A stretch of DNA of 64,000 nt from Streptomyces sp. SJL17-4. GTDB lineage: Bacteria; Actinomycetota; Actinomycetes; Streptomycetales; Streptomycetaceae. The translations under genes were made by a program, and so were the position numbers. Under the pieces are notes generated by a model, which searched no databases, was not told where the DNA came from, and worked only from the letters and a program-made list of their open reading frames with translations. Below are positions 34,112-42,568 of this stretch, piece after piece. Positions within the stretch are counted from its first letter, which is position 1; every line of letters begins with the position of its first letter. The DNA is taken from the NCBI RefSeq assembly GCF_036826855.1, contig NZ_CP104578.1, positions 6,816,501-6,880,500 of the forward strand. Direction: 5' to 3'.

Positions 34112-37100
34112 GGGGCTTCTTCAAGCGCCGGAAGGCGGCGCAGACGGTGGCGCAGACGGCGTCGGGAGCCACGGTCCAAGGCCCCCTCGCCCAGATCAGC
34201 GGCGTACAGGGCGATGTCCACGTCACGCTCGCATCCGTCCCGCCCCAGCCCGGGGCGCCGGAGATCGAGTCGGCCCGAGAGGCCTACGCCACCCGCGTCC
34301 GCCAGCGCTACGGCCGCCTCGACCTGGAGGTCCTCACCCCGCTCCGGGAGCAGGACGAGCGCCCGGTCCTGCAGCTGCGGGACGTCTTCGTGCCCCAGTC
34401 CGTACGGGCCGACCCGCCGCCCGTCGAGCTTCCCCAGGAGCTGCTGCGCCGTCTCCTGGACCCGGCGGAGGCCGAGCTCCACGACCTGCCGCCCGGCATC
34501 GACCGGGAGACGGTCGACCGCGTCCGCCGCGCCTACCAGGAGCGGCCACCGCTGCCGGTACTCGACGTCCTGACCACGCCCGAGCACGACCGTGTCGTCC
34601 TGCTCGGGCACCCGGGCTCCGGCAAGTCCACCCTGGCCCGCTACCTGGCACTCGTCCTCACCTCCCCCGAACCCCCGCCGGGCCTCGACGCACTGCATGG
34701 CAGCCTGCCGCTCATCGTCGAACTCCGGGAGTACGCGCAACCCGCCTGGCGCGAGCGGACCTTCGAGGACTTCCTCGCCCACCAGTACGCGACGGAGGGC
34801 CTCGGGCTGCCGCCGGAGACGCTGACCGCGCTCCTCGCGGGGGAGGGCCCGTACTCCGCCCTCGTGATCTTCGACGGCCTGGACGAGCTCTTCGAGAAGG
34901 ACATCAGGGACGCGGTCACCCGCCGCGTCGCGGGCTTCGCCGCCCGTCACCACCGGGCCAGGATCGTCGTCACCTCACGCGGCTACGGCTACCAGCGGGC
35001 CGTCCTGGACGGCGCGGGATTCACCAACTTCATGCTCCAGGACCTCGACCGGGAGCAGATCGGCGCGTTCGCGGGACAGTGGTTCGCGCTCGCGTGCCCG
35101 GACGACCCGGACCAGGCCCGGAAACTGATCGCACGCGTCACGACGGCCGTCGACGCGTCCACCTCCGTCAGGGAACTCGCGGGCAACCCCCTGATCCTCA
35201 CGATCCTGGCGATCATCGGCCGACGCCGCGAACTCCCGCGCGACCGGCGCACGGTGTACGAGCACGCCGTCGACGTCCTGGTGGAGCACTGGGACCCCAG
35301 CAAGTACCTCAAGGACCGTCAGGTCGAGGAACACCTCCCGTACCTCGGCCCCGAGGACAAACGCGAACTCCTGCGCCTCATCGCCCGCCAGATGCAGGAG
35401 GGCCACGGCGGCATCTCCGGCAACCACATCGCGGGCCCGGACCTCCTCAAGAGCTTCGAGGAGTACCTGAAGGACCGCTACGCCCTCCCGCCGGACCGCG
35501 CGGCGACGGCGGCCCGCGTGATGCTCGACCAGTTCCGCCACCGCAACTTCATCCTCAGCCGCTACGGCGGCGAGATCTACGGCTTCGTCCACCGCACGTT
35601 CCTGGAGTACCTGGCGGCGACGGACCTGGCCCACCGCTTCGACCACGAACGAAGCCTGTCGGAGGAGGACCTCCAGGAGCTCTTCGCGGTGAAGGTCCAC
35701 GACCCGACGTGGCACGAGATCCTGCTGTTGCTGGTGGGGCTGCTTCACGAGCGGTTCGTGGCGGGGGTGATCGACCGGCTGCTGGCGCCGAAGCTCATCG
35801 AGACACCGGTGGGAGACCGTACGGACGGGGCCTTCGCCGGAGTGGCCTTCGTCGCCCGCTGCCTGGCGGAGTCCCGCCGCATCGGGGCACTGGCCCCGCA
35901 GAGCAGGGCGCTGGTGCGGCGGACGATCCGTCTGTTCGAGTTCACCCGAGAGCTGGGCATCGCCACCTTCCATCCCTCCGAGCACGTGAAGTCCCTGGGG
36001 CCGACGCTGACGTCTCTCGGCGCCGACTGGGCGGGCCGGGACGACTATCTGCGGTGGTGCGAGTCGTGGACCCGAGGGGACCAGGAGGATTGGCTGGTGC
36101 TGGACGGCTCCATCAGCCGGCTCGCCATGCGGATCCACCTGTTCCTGCACGGTGGAGGGGAGCCGCCCAGCGCCGAACTCCTCGCCGACACAGCCCTGAC
36201 CGGATCCGGCAGGGCGGCGCGGCTCAGTGCGGCGGGGCTGCTCATGGACAGGGCGGGCCGTGACACGGCGTCGGGGGAGCGGCTGGCGCACTGCCTTCGG
36301 CAGGAACCGAGTGCCGCGATGAGGGCGGCGCTCATGAGACGCCTGAAGCACAGCGAAGACGCCGCCCCCGACTGGGTGGCCCGGCTCGCCGTGGAGCGGC
36401 TCGGTGACGCGGACACGGAAGTGCGCGAAGCGGCGCTCGAATGTCTGGAGCGTCACCGGATCGCCACGCCGGAAGCCCGGGTCGCGCTCGACGGGTTGCG
36501 CGACGATCCCCACCTGGGTGGCCCGGTCGTACGGGCGCTCGCCCTGCATGCCGAGGACGGAACACAAGCGGTCGAGCTGCTGCGGTCCGCGCTGGAGGAC
36601 GTCGATCCCGTGCTCCGCGGTACGGCACTGACCGCCGTGGTGACGAGGACCGGCGACGAGCCGGCGGTCCGTGCGCTCGTCCAGGACCTGCTGAGGAACG
36701 ACGGCAGCCCCGAGGTGGTGTCCGCCGCGATCGACGCCGTACGGGCGATCGGGTCGGACGAGCCGGGCACGCACGCGCACCTCTGTGAGCTGGCTCGGCA
36801 CGAGGACCTCACCGTGCGCTGGGCCGCCCTGCGCTGCCTGGCCGAGGCGGGGATCCCGGACGGGCCGTTGGCAGACCTGTTCACTGATCGGCTGACGCAC
36901 GAGGCGTTCGGCTGGATCCGTCAGTACGGCTTGGATCTCCTGGTGGCACACGGCGAGAACGAAGTGATGGTCCGGGACTTCCTCTTCGACCGGGGCCGGA
37001 ACGACGCGAGTCCGGAGGTCCGCGGCCAGGCTCTGATGTGGCTCGAGTCCCTGGATCACGAGGGGGCGCACGGCCTGGCCGTCGACCTTGCGCGGAACCA

Positions 37101-37470
37101 CCCCGACGCGGACGTGCGCGTCGCGGTGGTCGGACACTTGATGACCGAGGACGACGACGGTGTGGAGGCGGTGCGCCTGGCCCACGACCTCGCCGTGCGT
37201 GACGAGGCAGGCGAGGTACGGGCCACCGTCCTGGGATACCTCCTGGAGTGCGACAGCGGCCCCGAACTGGCGGCCCTGGCCCAGGACCGTTTCGCCCACG
37301 ACCCCGACCCCTCGGTCCGGCTCACCGCCTTCCGGGTCCTCGCGGACCTCCGCCGCGACGACCCCGAACTCCTCCCGCTCCTCCGCCGGGCAGCCGCGAC
37401 CGACGACCACCGGGAGATCCGAGAACTCGCGCGGCGCCTCCTCACGGTCCTCGCCGCTCAGTGCCCCTGA
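34108..37470 (+). CDS. NACHT NTPase (STAND/NLR-like) with C-terminal HEAT repeats
   Basis: 1120 aa. Order: basic N-terminus (MRGFFKRRKAAQ), short motif LAQISGVQGDVHVT (27-40), helical linker, NACHT domain with Walker A GHPGSGKST (167-175) and Walker B LVIFDGLDEL (252-261), TSRGYGYQRA, winged-helix part ending in FVHRTFLEYLAATDLAH (about 490-510), then about eight HEAT-like repeats from about 740 to the end (for example DTEVREAALECLERH, DPSVRLTAFRVLADL). STAND proteins of this build detect a trigger through the repeats and oligomerise. Several bacterial NACHT proteins are phage defences. There is no fused effector domain, so the two-TM protein is the likely output. It converges with the ASCH gene, overlapping 13 nt. 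Confidence 0.88.
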   Translation: MRGFFKRRKAAQTVAQTASGATVQGPLAQISGVQGDVHVTLASVPPQPGAPEIESAREAYATRVRQRYGRLDLEVLTPLREQDERPVLQLRDVFVPQSVRADPPPVELPQELLRRLLDPAEAELHDLPPGIDRETVDRVRRAYQERPPLPVLDVLTTPEHDRVVLLGHPGSGKSTLARYLALVLTSPEPPPGLDALHGSLPLIVELREYAQPAWRERTFEDFLAHQYATEGLGLPPETLTALLAGEGPYSALVIFDGLDELFEKDIRDAVTRRVAGFAARHHRARIVVTSRGYGYQRAVLDGAGFTNFMLQDLDREQIGAFAGQWFALACPDDPDQARKLIARVTTAVDASTSVRELAGNPLILTILAIIGRRRELPRDRRTVYEHAVDVLVEHWDPSKYLKDRQVEEHLPYLGPEDKRELLRLIARQMQEGHGGISGNHIAGPDLLKSFEEYLKDRYALPPDRAATAARVMLDQFRHRNFILSRYGGEIYGFVHRTFLEYLAATDLAHRFDHERSLSEEDLQELFAVKVHDPTWHEILLLLVGLLHERFVAGVIDRLLAPKLIETPVGDRTDGAFAGVAFVARCLAESRRIGALAPQSRALVRRTIRLFEFTRELGIATFHPSEHVKSLGPTLTSLGADWAGRDDYLRWCESWTRGDQEDWLVLDGSISRLAMRIHLFLHGGGEPPSAELLADTALTGSGRAARLSAAGLLMDRAGRDTASGERLAHCLRQEPSAAMRAALMRRLKHSEDAAPDWVARLAVERLGDADTEVREAALECLERHRIATPEARVALDGLRDDPHLGGPVVRALALHAEDGTQAVELLRSALEDVDPVLRGTALTAVVTRTGDEPAVRALVQDLLRNDGSPEVVSAAIDAVRAIGSDEPGTHAHLCELARHEDLTVRWAALRCLAEAGIPDGPLADLFTDRLTHEAFGWIRQYGLDLLVAHGENEVMVRDFLFDRGRNDASPEVRGQALMWLESLDHEGAHGLAVDLARNHPDADVRVAVVGHLMTEDDDGVEAVRLAHDLAVRDEAGEVRATVLGYLLECDSGPELAALAQDRFAHDPDPSVRLTAFRVLADLRRDDPELLPLLRRAAATDDHREIRELARRLLTVLAAQCP

Positions 37471-37889
37471 ATCGACTCCACCACCCTGAACCGCTCCACC
37501 ACCACCATCGTCGAGTCGTCCACCGTGAACCCGGGGTCCCCCAACCCCTCCCGCATCTCCGCGCTGTGCCAGAAGCGCTCGTGCGCCTCCCGCCAGTCCG
37601 CGACCGACAGGAAGCCCTCGCCCTCGTCGAGCGCGAGCCGCAGGTCCGCCTCGCCCAGGGGCAGGACCTCGACCTCCGTGATCTCCACGACCGCCACCTC
37701 GCGACCGTCCGAGTCGATGAGCGCCGAGCGCTCGCCCGCCTCCGGCAGCTCCTCGTTCTCGACCTCGTACTCCACGAGGAGGCCCGTCGTGGCGACCTTC
37801 TCGCCGGAGAGGACCGCGGCGACGAGCCGGTCCCGGAGCGGGCCGGGGAAGGCGAGGAGGAAGGGCTTGAGCGCGTGAGGGCCGGTCAT
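37458..37889 (-). CDS. ASCH-domain protein
   Basis: 143 aa. MTGPHALKPFLLAFPGPLRDRLVAAVLSGEKVATTGLLVEYE starts with the ASCH beta barrel; EVEVLPLGEADLRLALDEGEGFLSVADWREAHERFW is the family's usual second half. ASCH proteins bind RNA or hydrolyse modified nucleosides (YqfB acts on N4-acetylcytidine). A GTG at 37910 gives a longer form. Its 3' end overlaps the NACHT gene. Confidence 0.85.
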   Translation of the reverse strand: MTGPHALKPFLLAFPGPLRDRLVAAVLSGEKVATTGLLVEYEVENEELPEAGERSALIDSDGREVAVVEITEVEVLPLGEADLRLALDEGEGFLSVADWREAHERFWHSAEMREGLGDPGFTVDDSTMVVVERFRVVESIQGH

Positions 37890-37940
37890 GGCCGACAGTC
37901 TGTCAGCCACGACCGGCCCTCACCTCCGGATTCCGCCGGG

Positions 37941-39338
37941 CTACAACACCAGCGACAGCAGCAGCACGAACACGATGCCCACGACCGAGATGATCGTCTC
38001 CATCACCGACCAGGTCTTGATCGTCTGGCCGACGGTCATGCCGAAGTACTCCTTGACCAGCCAGAACCCGGCGTCGTTGACGTGGCTGAAGAAGAGCGAA
38101 CCCGCACCGATCGCGAGGACGAGCAGCGCCGTCTCACTCGTCGACATGCCCTCCGCCAGCGGAGCCACGAGGCCCGCCGCCGAGATCGTCGCCACCGTCG
38201 CGGAGCCCGTCGCCAGCCGGATCGCGACCGCGATCAGCCAGGCGAGCAGCAGCGCCGGGATGGACCAGTCCTTGGAGAAGTCCAGGATCATCTGTCCGAC
38301 GCCGATGTCGATGAGGGTCTGCTTGAAGCCGCCGCCCGCGCCGACGATCAGCAGGATGCCCGCGATCGGGGCGAGGGACTTCTCGATGGTCGAGGACAGC
38401 CGCTCCTTGGTGAAGCCGGCCGCCCGGCCCAGGGTGAACAGCGCGACCATGACGGCCGCGAGCAGCGCGATCAGCGGGGAGCCGATGACGTCGGTGACCT
38501 TCTGGACGCCGTTCTCCGGGTCGTCGACGACGATGTCGACGAGCGCCTTCACCAGCATGAGGACGACGGGCAGCATCACGGTCGCGACGGTGACGCCGAA
38601 GCCGGGACGCTTCTCCAGGTCCTCGGAGGGACGGGCCGGGATCATGGTCTCGGGGGCGGGGACGTCGACCCAGCGGGCGGCGTACCGGGAGAAGACCGGT
38701 CCGGCGATGATCACGGTCGGTATGGCGACGACGAGGCCGAGGGCGAGGGTGACGCCCAGGTTGGCACCGACGGCGTCGATCGCGACGAGCGGGCCGGGGT
38801 GCGGCGGGATGAGGCCGTGCATCACGGACAGTCCGGCGAGGGCCGGGATGCCGATCCGCATCAGGGAGTAGTTGCCGCGCTTGGCGACCATGAGGACGAC
38901 CGGGATCAGCAGCACGATGCCGACCTCGAAGAAGAGCGGCAGACCGATCACCGACGCGATGAGCACCATGGCCCAGGGCATCGCCCGGCCGCTCGCCTTC
39001 GCCAGGATGGTGTCGACGATCTGGTCGGCGCCGCCCGAGTCGGCGAGCAGCTTGCCGAGCATCGCGCCGAGGGCGATCAGGACGCCCACGCCGGCGACGG
39101 TGTTGCCGAGGCCGGTGGTGAACGACTTGATGGTGTCCGCGAGCGGCGCACCGGCGAACGCGCCGAGGGCGAGCGACCCGATGGTCAGCGCCAGGAACGC
39201 GTGCAGCTTGAACTTGGTGATGAGCAGGACGATGACGGCGATGCCGGCGAGTACGGCGATGCCGAGCTGGGCGTTGCCTGCCGAGGTGATCGGTTCGGCG
39301 GCGTCCGCTGCCAGGATCTCGACGCTGAGACTGGGCAC
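37941..39338 (-). CDS. gntP: GntP-family gluconate:H+ symporter
   Basis: 465 aa, about 12-14 hydrophobic helices, with GLIPPHPGPLVAIDAVGAN and FFEVGIVLLIPVVL, well-conserved in gluconate permeases, and LATGSATVATISAAGLVAP near the C-terminus. It imports gluconate for the kinase encoded just upstream. The GTG at 39338 follows AAGGACA. It is the second gene of a gluconokinase-permease operon, 47 bp apart, probably repressed by the divergent GntR. Confidence 0.92.
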   Translation of the reverse strand: MPSLSVEILAADAAEPITSAGNAQLGIAVLAGIAVIVLLITKFKLHAFLALTIGSLALGAFAGAPLADTIKSFTTGLGNTVAGVGVLIALGAMLGKLLADSGGADQIVDTILAKASGRAMPWAMVLIASVIGLPLFFEVGIVLLIPVVLMVAKRGNYSLMRIGIPALAGLSVMHGLIPPHPGPLVAIDAVGANLGVTLALGLVVAIPTVIIAGPVFSRYAARWVDVPAPETMIPARPSEDLEKRPGFGVTVATVMLPVVLMLVKALVDIVVDDPENGVQKVTDVIGSPLIALLAAVMVALFTLGRAAGFTKERLSSTIEKSLAPIAGILLIVGAGGGFKQTLIDIGVGQMILDFSKDWSIPALLLAWLIAVAIRLATGSATVATISAAGLVAPLAEGMSTSETALLVLAIGAGSLFFSHVNDAGFWLVKEYFGMTVGQTIKTWSVMETIISVVGIVFVLLLSLVL

Positions 39339-39385
39339 GGTGTGTCCTTCGTACGAGCGGGGGAACGGGGGACGGAAGACGGAGA

Positions 39386-39913
39386 TCAGCCGGCGAGGGC
39401 GCGCAGCGCGGCGGCGGCCCGGGCGGCGATCTCCTCGGGGGTGCCGGAGACGTCGACGGCGACGCCGGCCTCGTCCTCCTGCAGCGGCTGCAGGGTGGCG
39501 AACTGGGAGTCGAGGAGCGCCGTCGGCATGAAGTGGCCCTTGCGGGCCCCCATGCGCCGCTCGATCAGCTCCCGGTCACCGGTCAGATGAAGGAAGACCA
39601 CACCGGGGGCCGCGGCGCGGAGCCGGTCCCGGTAGCTGCGCTTCAGCGCGGAGCTGCTCACCACACCGCCGAGCCCGGCCCGGTCGTGCGCCCACGCGCC
39701 GATGGCGTCCAGCCAGGGCTCGCGGTCGCTGTCGTCCAGGGGGATGCCGGCCGACATCTTGGCCACGTTCGCCGCCGGGTGGAAGTCGTCGCCCTCCGCG
39801 TACGGAAGGCCGAGGGCTTCGGCGACCAGCGGGCCGATCGTGGTCTTGCCGGTCCCGGCGACGCCCATCACGACGACGACCGTCCTCGTCCTGGGCTGGG
39901 GGGTGGTGCTCAT
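39386..39913 (-). CDS. gntK: Gluconokinase
   Basis: 175 aa, P-loop GVAGTGKTTIG (about 17-27), EGDDFHPAANVAKMSAGIPLDDSDREPWL (the gluconokinase signature), SSSALKRSYRD and GHFMPTALLDSQFATLQPL. It phosphorylates gluconate to 6-phosphogluconate with ATP, feeding the pentose phosphate pathway. The first gene of the operon with the permease; it faces the GntR gene with an operator in between. Confidence 0.95.
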   Translation of the reverse strand: MSTTPQPRTRTVVVVMGVAGTGKTTIGPLVAEALGLPYAEGDDFHPAANVAKMSAGIPLDDSDREPWLDAIGAWAHDRAGLGGVVSSSALKRSYRDRLRAAAPGVVFLHLTGDRELIERRMGARKGHFMPTALLDSQFATLQPLQEDEAGVAVDVSGTPEEIAARAAAALRALAG

Positions 39914-39998
39914 GGGTGGTGCCTCGCTGTCTTCTTCGACATCGATCCGTCGCGCCCATGAAACCCATTGGGTACGACGTATTCAAGAGGCTGTGACG

Positions 39999-40015
39999 TA
40001 AAAGTAGTACTTTTA
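39999..40015. promoter_or_regulatory. Palindromic GntR operator TAAAAGTA-G-TACTTTTA
   Basis: Perfect 8-bp arms around a single G, in the 147-bp gap between gluconokinase and the GntR regulator. The A/T-rich word stands out strongly in this genome and is the right place to repress both directions. Confidence 0.75.
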
Positions 40016-40060
40016 ATTCCCGATGTGATCATCCCCGTGAGCGCGCATAGGCTTGCCACC

Positions 40061-40762
40061 ATGACGACACCGGCCCAGGGGCTCCACTCGCACGTCCTCG
40101 CCACCCTGGGCCTCGCGATCACCGCCGGGGAGTACCCGCCCGGCACGGTGCTGCGCACCGACGAGCTCGCCCAGCGCTTCGACGTGTCCCGGACCGTGGT
40201 CCGCGAGGTCGTCCGCGTCCTGGAGTCCATGCGCCTCGTCGAGTCCCGCCGCCGCGTCGGCGTGACCGTCCTCCCCATCGCCGGCTGGAACGTGTACGAC
40301 CCCCAGGTCATCCGCTGGCGCCTCGCGGGCGCCGACCGGCCCCGCCAGCTCCGTTCGCTCACCGTGCTCCGCTCGGCCGTCGAACCGGTCGCCGCCGGCC
40401 TGGCCGCCGAGAACGCCACCCCCGAGCAGTGCCGCGAGCTCACCGAGCACGCCCTCGGCATGGTCGCCACCTCGCGCGGCCGGCGCCTGGAGGAGTACCT
40501 CGTCCACGACATCGCCTTCCACCGGGTCGTGCTCAACGCCTCGGGGAACGAGATGTTCGCCCGCCTCGGCGACGTCGTCGCCGAGGTCCTCACCGGCCGC
40601 ACCCATCACCACGTGATGTTCGAGGACCCCGACCCGGCCGCCGTCACCCTCCACGTCCAGGTCGCGGAGGCCGTACGGGAGCGGGACGCGAACCGCGCCG
40701 AGGAGCTCACCCGCCAGATCGCGGTCGGCGCCCTCCAGGAACTGGACGTTCTCGCTCCGTGA
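40061..40762 (+). CDS. GntR/FadR-type repressor of gluconate genes
   Basis: 233 aa. N-terminal winged helix (YPPGTVLRTDELAQRFDVSRTVVREVVRVLESMRLVESRRRVGVTVLP) and an all-helical FCD ligand domain with the expected metal-binding residues (DIAFHRVVLNASGN, HHHVMF, HVQVAEAVRERD). FCD proteins bind small carboxylates, so gluconate or 6-phosphogluconate is a sensible ligand. It diverges from gntK-gntP across the TAAAAGTA palindrome. The stop codon lies in a run of GGTGACAC repeats. Confidence 0.88.
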   Translation: MTTPAQGLHSHVLATLGLAITAGEYPPGTVLRTDELAQRFDVSRTVVREVVRVLESMRLVESRRRVGVTVLPIAGWNVYDPQVIRWRLAGADRPRQLRSLTVLRSAVEPVAAGLAAENATPEQCRELTEHALGMVATSRGRRLEEYLVHDIAFHRVVLNASGNEMFARLGDVVAEVLTGRTHHHVMFEDPDPAAVTLHVQVAEAVRERDANRAEELTRQIAVGALQELDVLAP

Positions 40763-40802
40763 CACCCCGCGGTGACACGGCGCGGTGACACACCGCGGTG
40801 AC
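40758..40802 (+). repeat. Four imperfect GCGGTGACAC tandem repeats
   Basis: CCGTGACAC, CGCGGTGACAC, CGCGGTGACAC and CGCGGTGAC follow each other; the first holds the stop codon of the GntR gene. No coding role. Confidence 0.75.
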
Positions 40803-40987
40803 GCGGAGCCCACGAGAGACTTACGCGCCGGTAAAGCTCTGAACTAGCTCAAATATGGGCGTTCAGTGACATGCGCCACAGTCAGTTACCGCCCCTTGCC
40901 GTGAGGATGTGCGCTGGCCGTGCCGGGGAGACCCCCACCAGGCACGGCCGGGTACCGCACAGCCCCCTCACGAAGGCGAACAACTCC

Positions 40988-42445
40988 ATGAGTGACCGCG
41001 TCATCGCGGCCGACCCGCTGTCCGCCGCCAAGGCGAACCCGGCCGCCCCCCACGTCGACGCCGGCGACGCCGGATACCGCAAGGACCTCAAGTCCCGCCA
41101 CATCAACATGATCGCCATCGGCGGCGCGATCGGCACCGGCCTCTTCCTGGGCGCCGGTGGCCGGATGTCCCAGGCGGGCCCCTCCCTCTTCATCGCGTAC
41201 GCGGTCTGCGGCGTCTTCGCCTTCTTCGTCGTGCGGGCCCTCGGTGAGCTCGTGCTCTACCGCCCCTCGTCCGGTGCCTTCGTCTCCTACGCCCGTGAGT
41301 TCATGGGCGAGAAGGGCGCCTACACGGCCGGCTGGCTGTACTTCCTCAACTGGTCGACCACCGCCGTCGCCGACATCACCGCGGCCGCGACCTACGCCCA
41401 CTTCTGGTCGATGTTCAGCGACGTCCCGCAGTGGATTCTCGCGCTGATCGCCCTCGCGGTCGTCCTCGCCGCCAACCTCATCTCCGTGAAGTACTTCGGT
41501 GAGATGGAGTTCTGGTTCGCGATCATCAAGGTCGGCGCCCTCGTCGCCTTCATGCTGATCGGCATCTTCCTCGTCGTGACCTCGCACGACGTCGGCGGCC
41601 ACACCCCGGGCCTCGCGAACATCAGCGACAACGGCGGCATCTTCCCCAACGGCATGATGCCGATGCTGCTGCTCATCCAGGGCGTCGTCTTCGCCTACGC
41701 CTCCGTCGAGCTGTGCGGCGTCGCCGCCGGCGAGACCGAGAACCCCGAGAAGATCATGCCGAAGGCGATCAACTCGATCATGTGGCGCGTGGGCCTCTTC
41801 TACGTCGGCTCCGTCGTCCTGCTCGCGCTGATCCTCCCGTACACCGCGTACTCCGGAGACCAGAGCCCCTTCGTCACCGTCTTCGACAAGCTGGGCATCC
41901 CCGGCGCCGCCGGCGTGATGAACCTGGTCGTCCTCACGGCCGCGCTCTCCAGCCTCAACTCGGGCCTCTACTCCACCGGCCGCATCCTGCGCTCCATGTC
42001 GCTCTCCGGCTCCGCGCCGAAGTTCACCGGCGTCATGAACAAGGGCGGCGTCCCCTACGGCGGCATCCTGCTCACCGCCGCCTTCGGCGTCATGGGCGTC
42101 GCGCTCAACTACGTGATGCCCGGAGAGGCCTTCGAACTGGTCCTCAACTTCGCCTCCATCGGCATCATCGGCACCTGGGCCATGATCATGGTCTGCTCGC
42201 TGCTGTTCTGGCGCAACGCCGAGCAGGGCAAGCTCACCCGCCCCGGCTACAACCTGCCCTGGGCCCCGTACACCCAGATCGTGACCCTCGTCTTCCTCGG
42301 CTCCGTCCTCGTCCTCATGTGGATGGACGGCGGCATCAGCCGTACCACCGTCAACTGTCTGCCGCTCATCGCGGCGGCCCTCGTCGGCGGCTGGTTCCTC
42401 GTCCGCAAGCGGGTCCGTACGACCGCCGCGGCGAACCGCGACTGA
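40988..42445 (+). CDS. Amino-acid permease (APC/AAP family, AnsP/GabP-like)
   Basis: 485 aa and about 12 membrane helices. The first helix region RHINMIAIGGAIGTGLFLGAGGRMSQAGPSL is the consensus of the AAP family and closely recalls AnsP (asparagine permease). ASVELCGVAAGETENPEKIMPKAI is the conserved loop. Proton-coupled uptake of a neutral amino acid such as asparagine is probable, but specificity cannot be fixed. The start at 40988 (MSDRV) is chosen; upstream starts only add basic residues. An intrinsic terminator follows. Confidence 0.88.
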   Translation: MSDRVIAADPLSAAKANPAAPHVDAGDAGYRKDLKSRHINMIAIGGAIGTGLFLGAGGRMSQAGPSLFIAYAVCGVFAFFVVRALGELVLYRPSSGAFVSYAREFMGEKGAYTAGWLYFLNWSTTAVADITAAATYAHFWSMFSDVPQWILALIALAVVLAANLISVKYFGEMEFWFAIIKVGALVAFMLIGIFLVVTSHDVGGHTPGLANISDNGGIFPNGMMPMLLLIQGVVFAYASVELCGVAAGETENPEKIMPKAINSIMWRVGLFYVGSVVLLALILPYTAYSGDQSPFVTVFDKLGIPGAAGVMNLVVLTAALSSLNSGLYSTGRILRSMSLSGSAPKFTGVMNKGGVPYGGILLTAAFGVMGVALNYVMPGEAFELVLNFASIGIIGTWAMIMVCSLLFWRNAEQGKLTRPGYNLPWAPYTQIVTLVFLGSVLVLMWMDGGISRTTVNCLPLIAAALVGGWFLVRKRVRTTAAANRD

Positions 42446-42469
42446 CCTCCCCCCACGGGACAGGGTCGG

Positions 42470-42498
42470 GACCCCCGCAGGCACCGCCTGCGGGGGTC
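42470..42498 (+). terminator. Intrinsic terminator after the amino-acid permease
   Basis: GACCCCCGCAGGC (42470-42482) pairs perfectly with 42486-42498 across a 3-nt loop, then TCGCCTTTTGTC supplies the T run. Confidence 0.9.
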
Positions 42499-42568
42499 TC
42501 GCCTTTTGTCAGGAGATAGTGGTACGCAAGAGCCTTACAAGATCCGGTCGGAGGAAGGGAAGTTCGCG

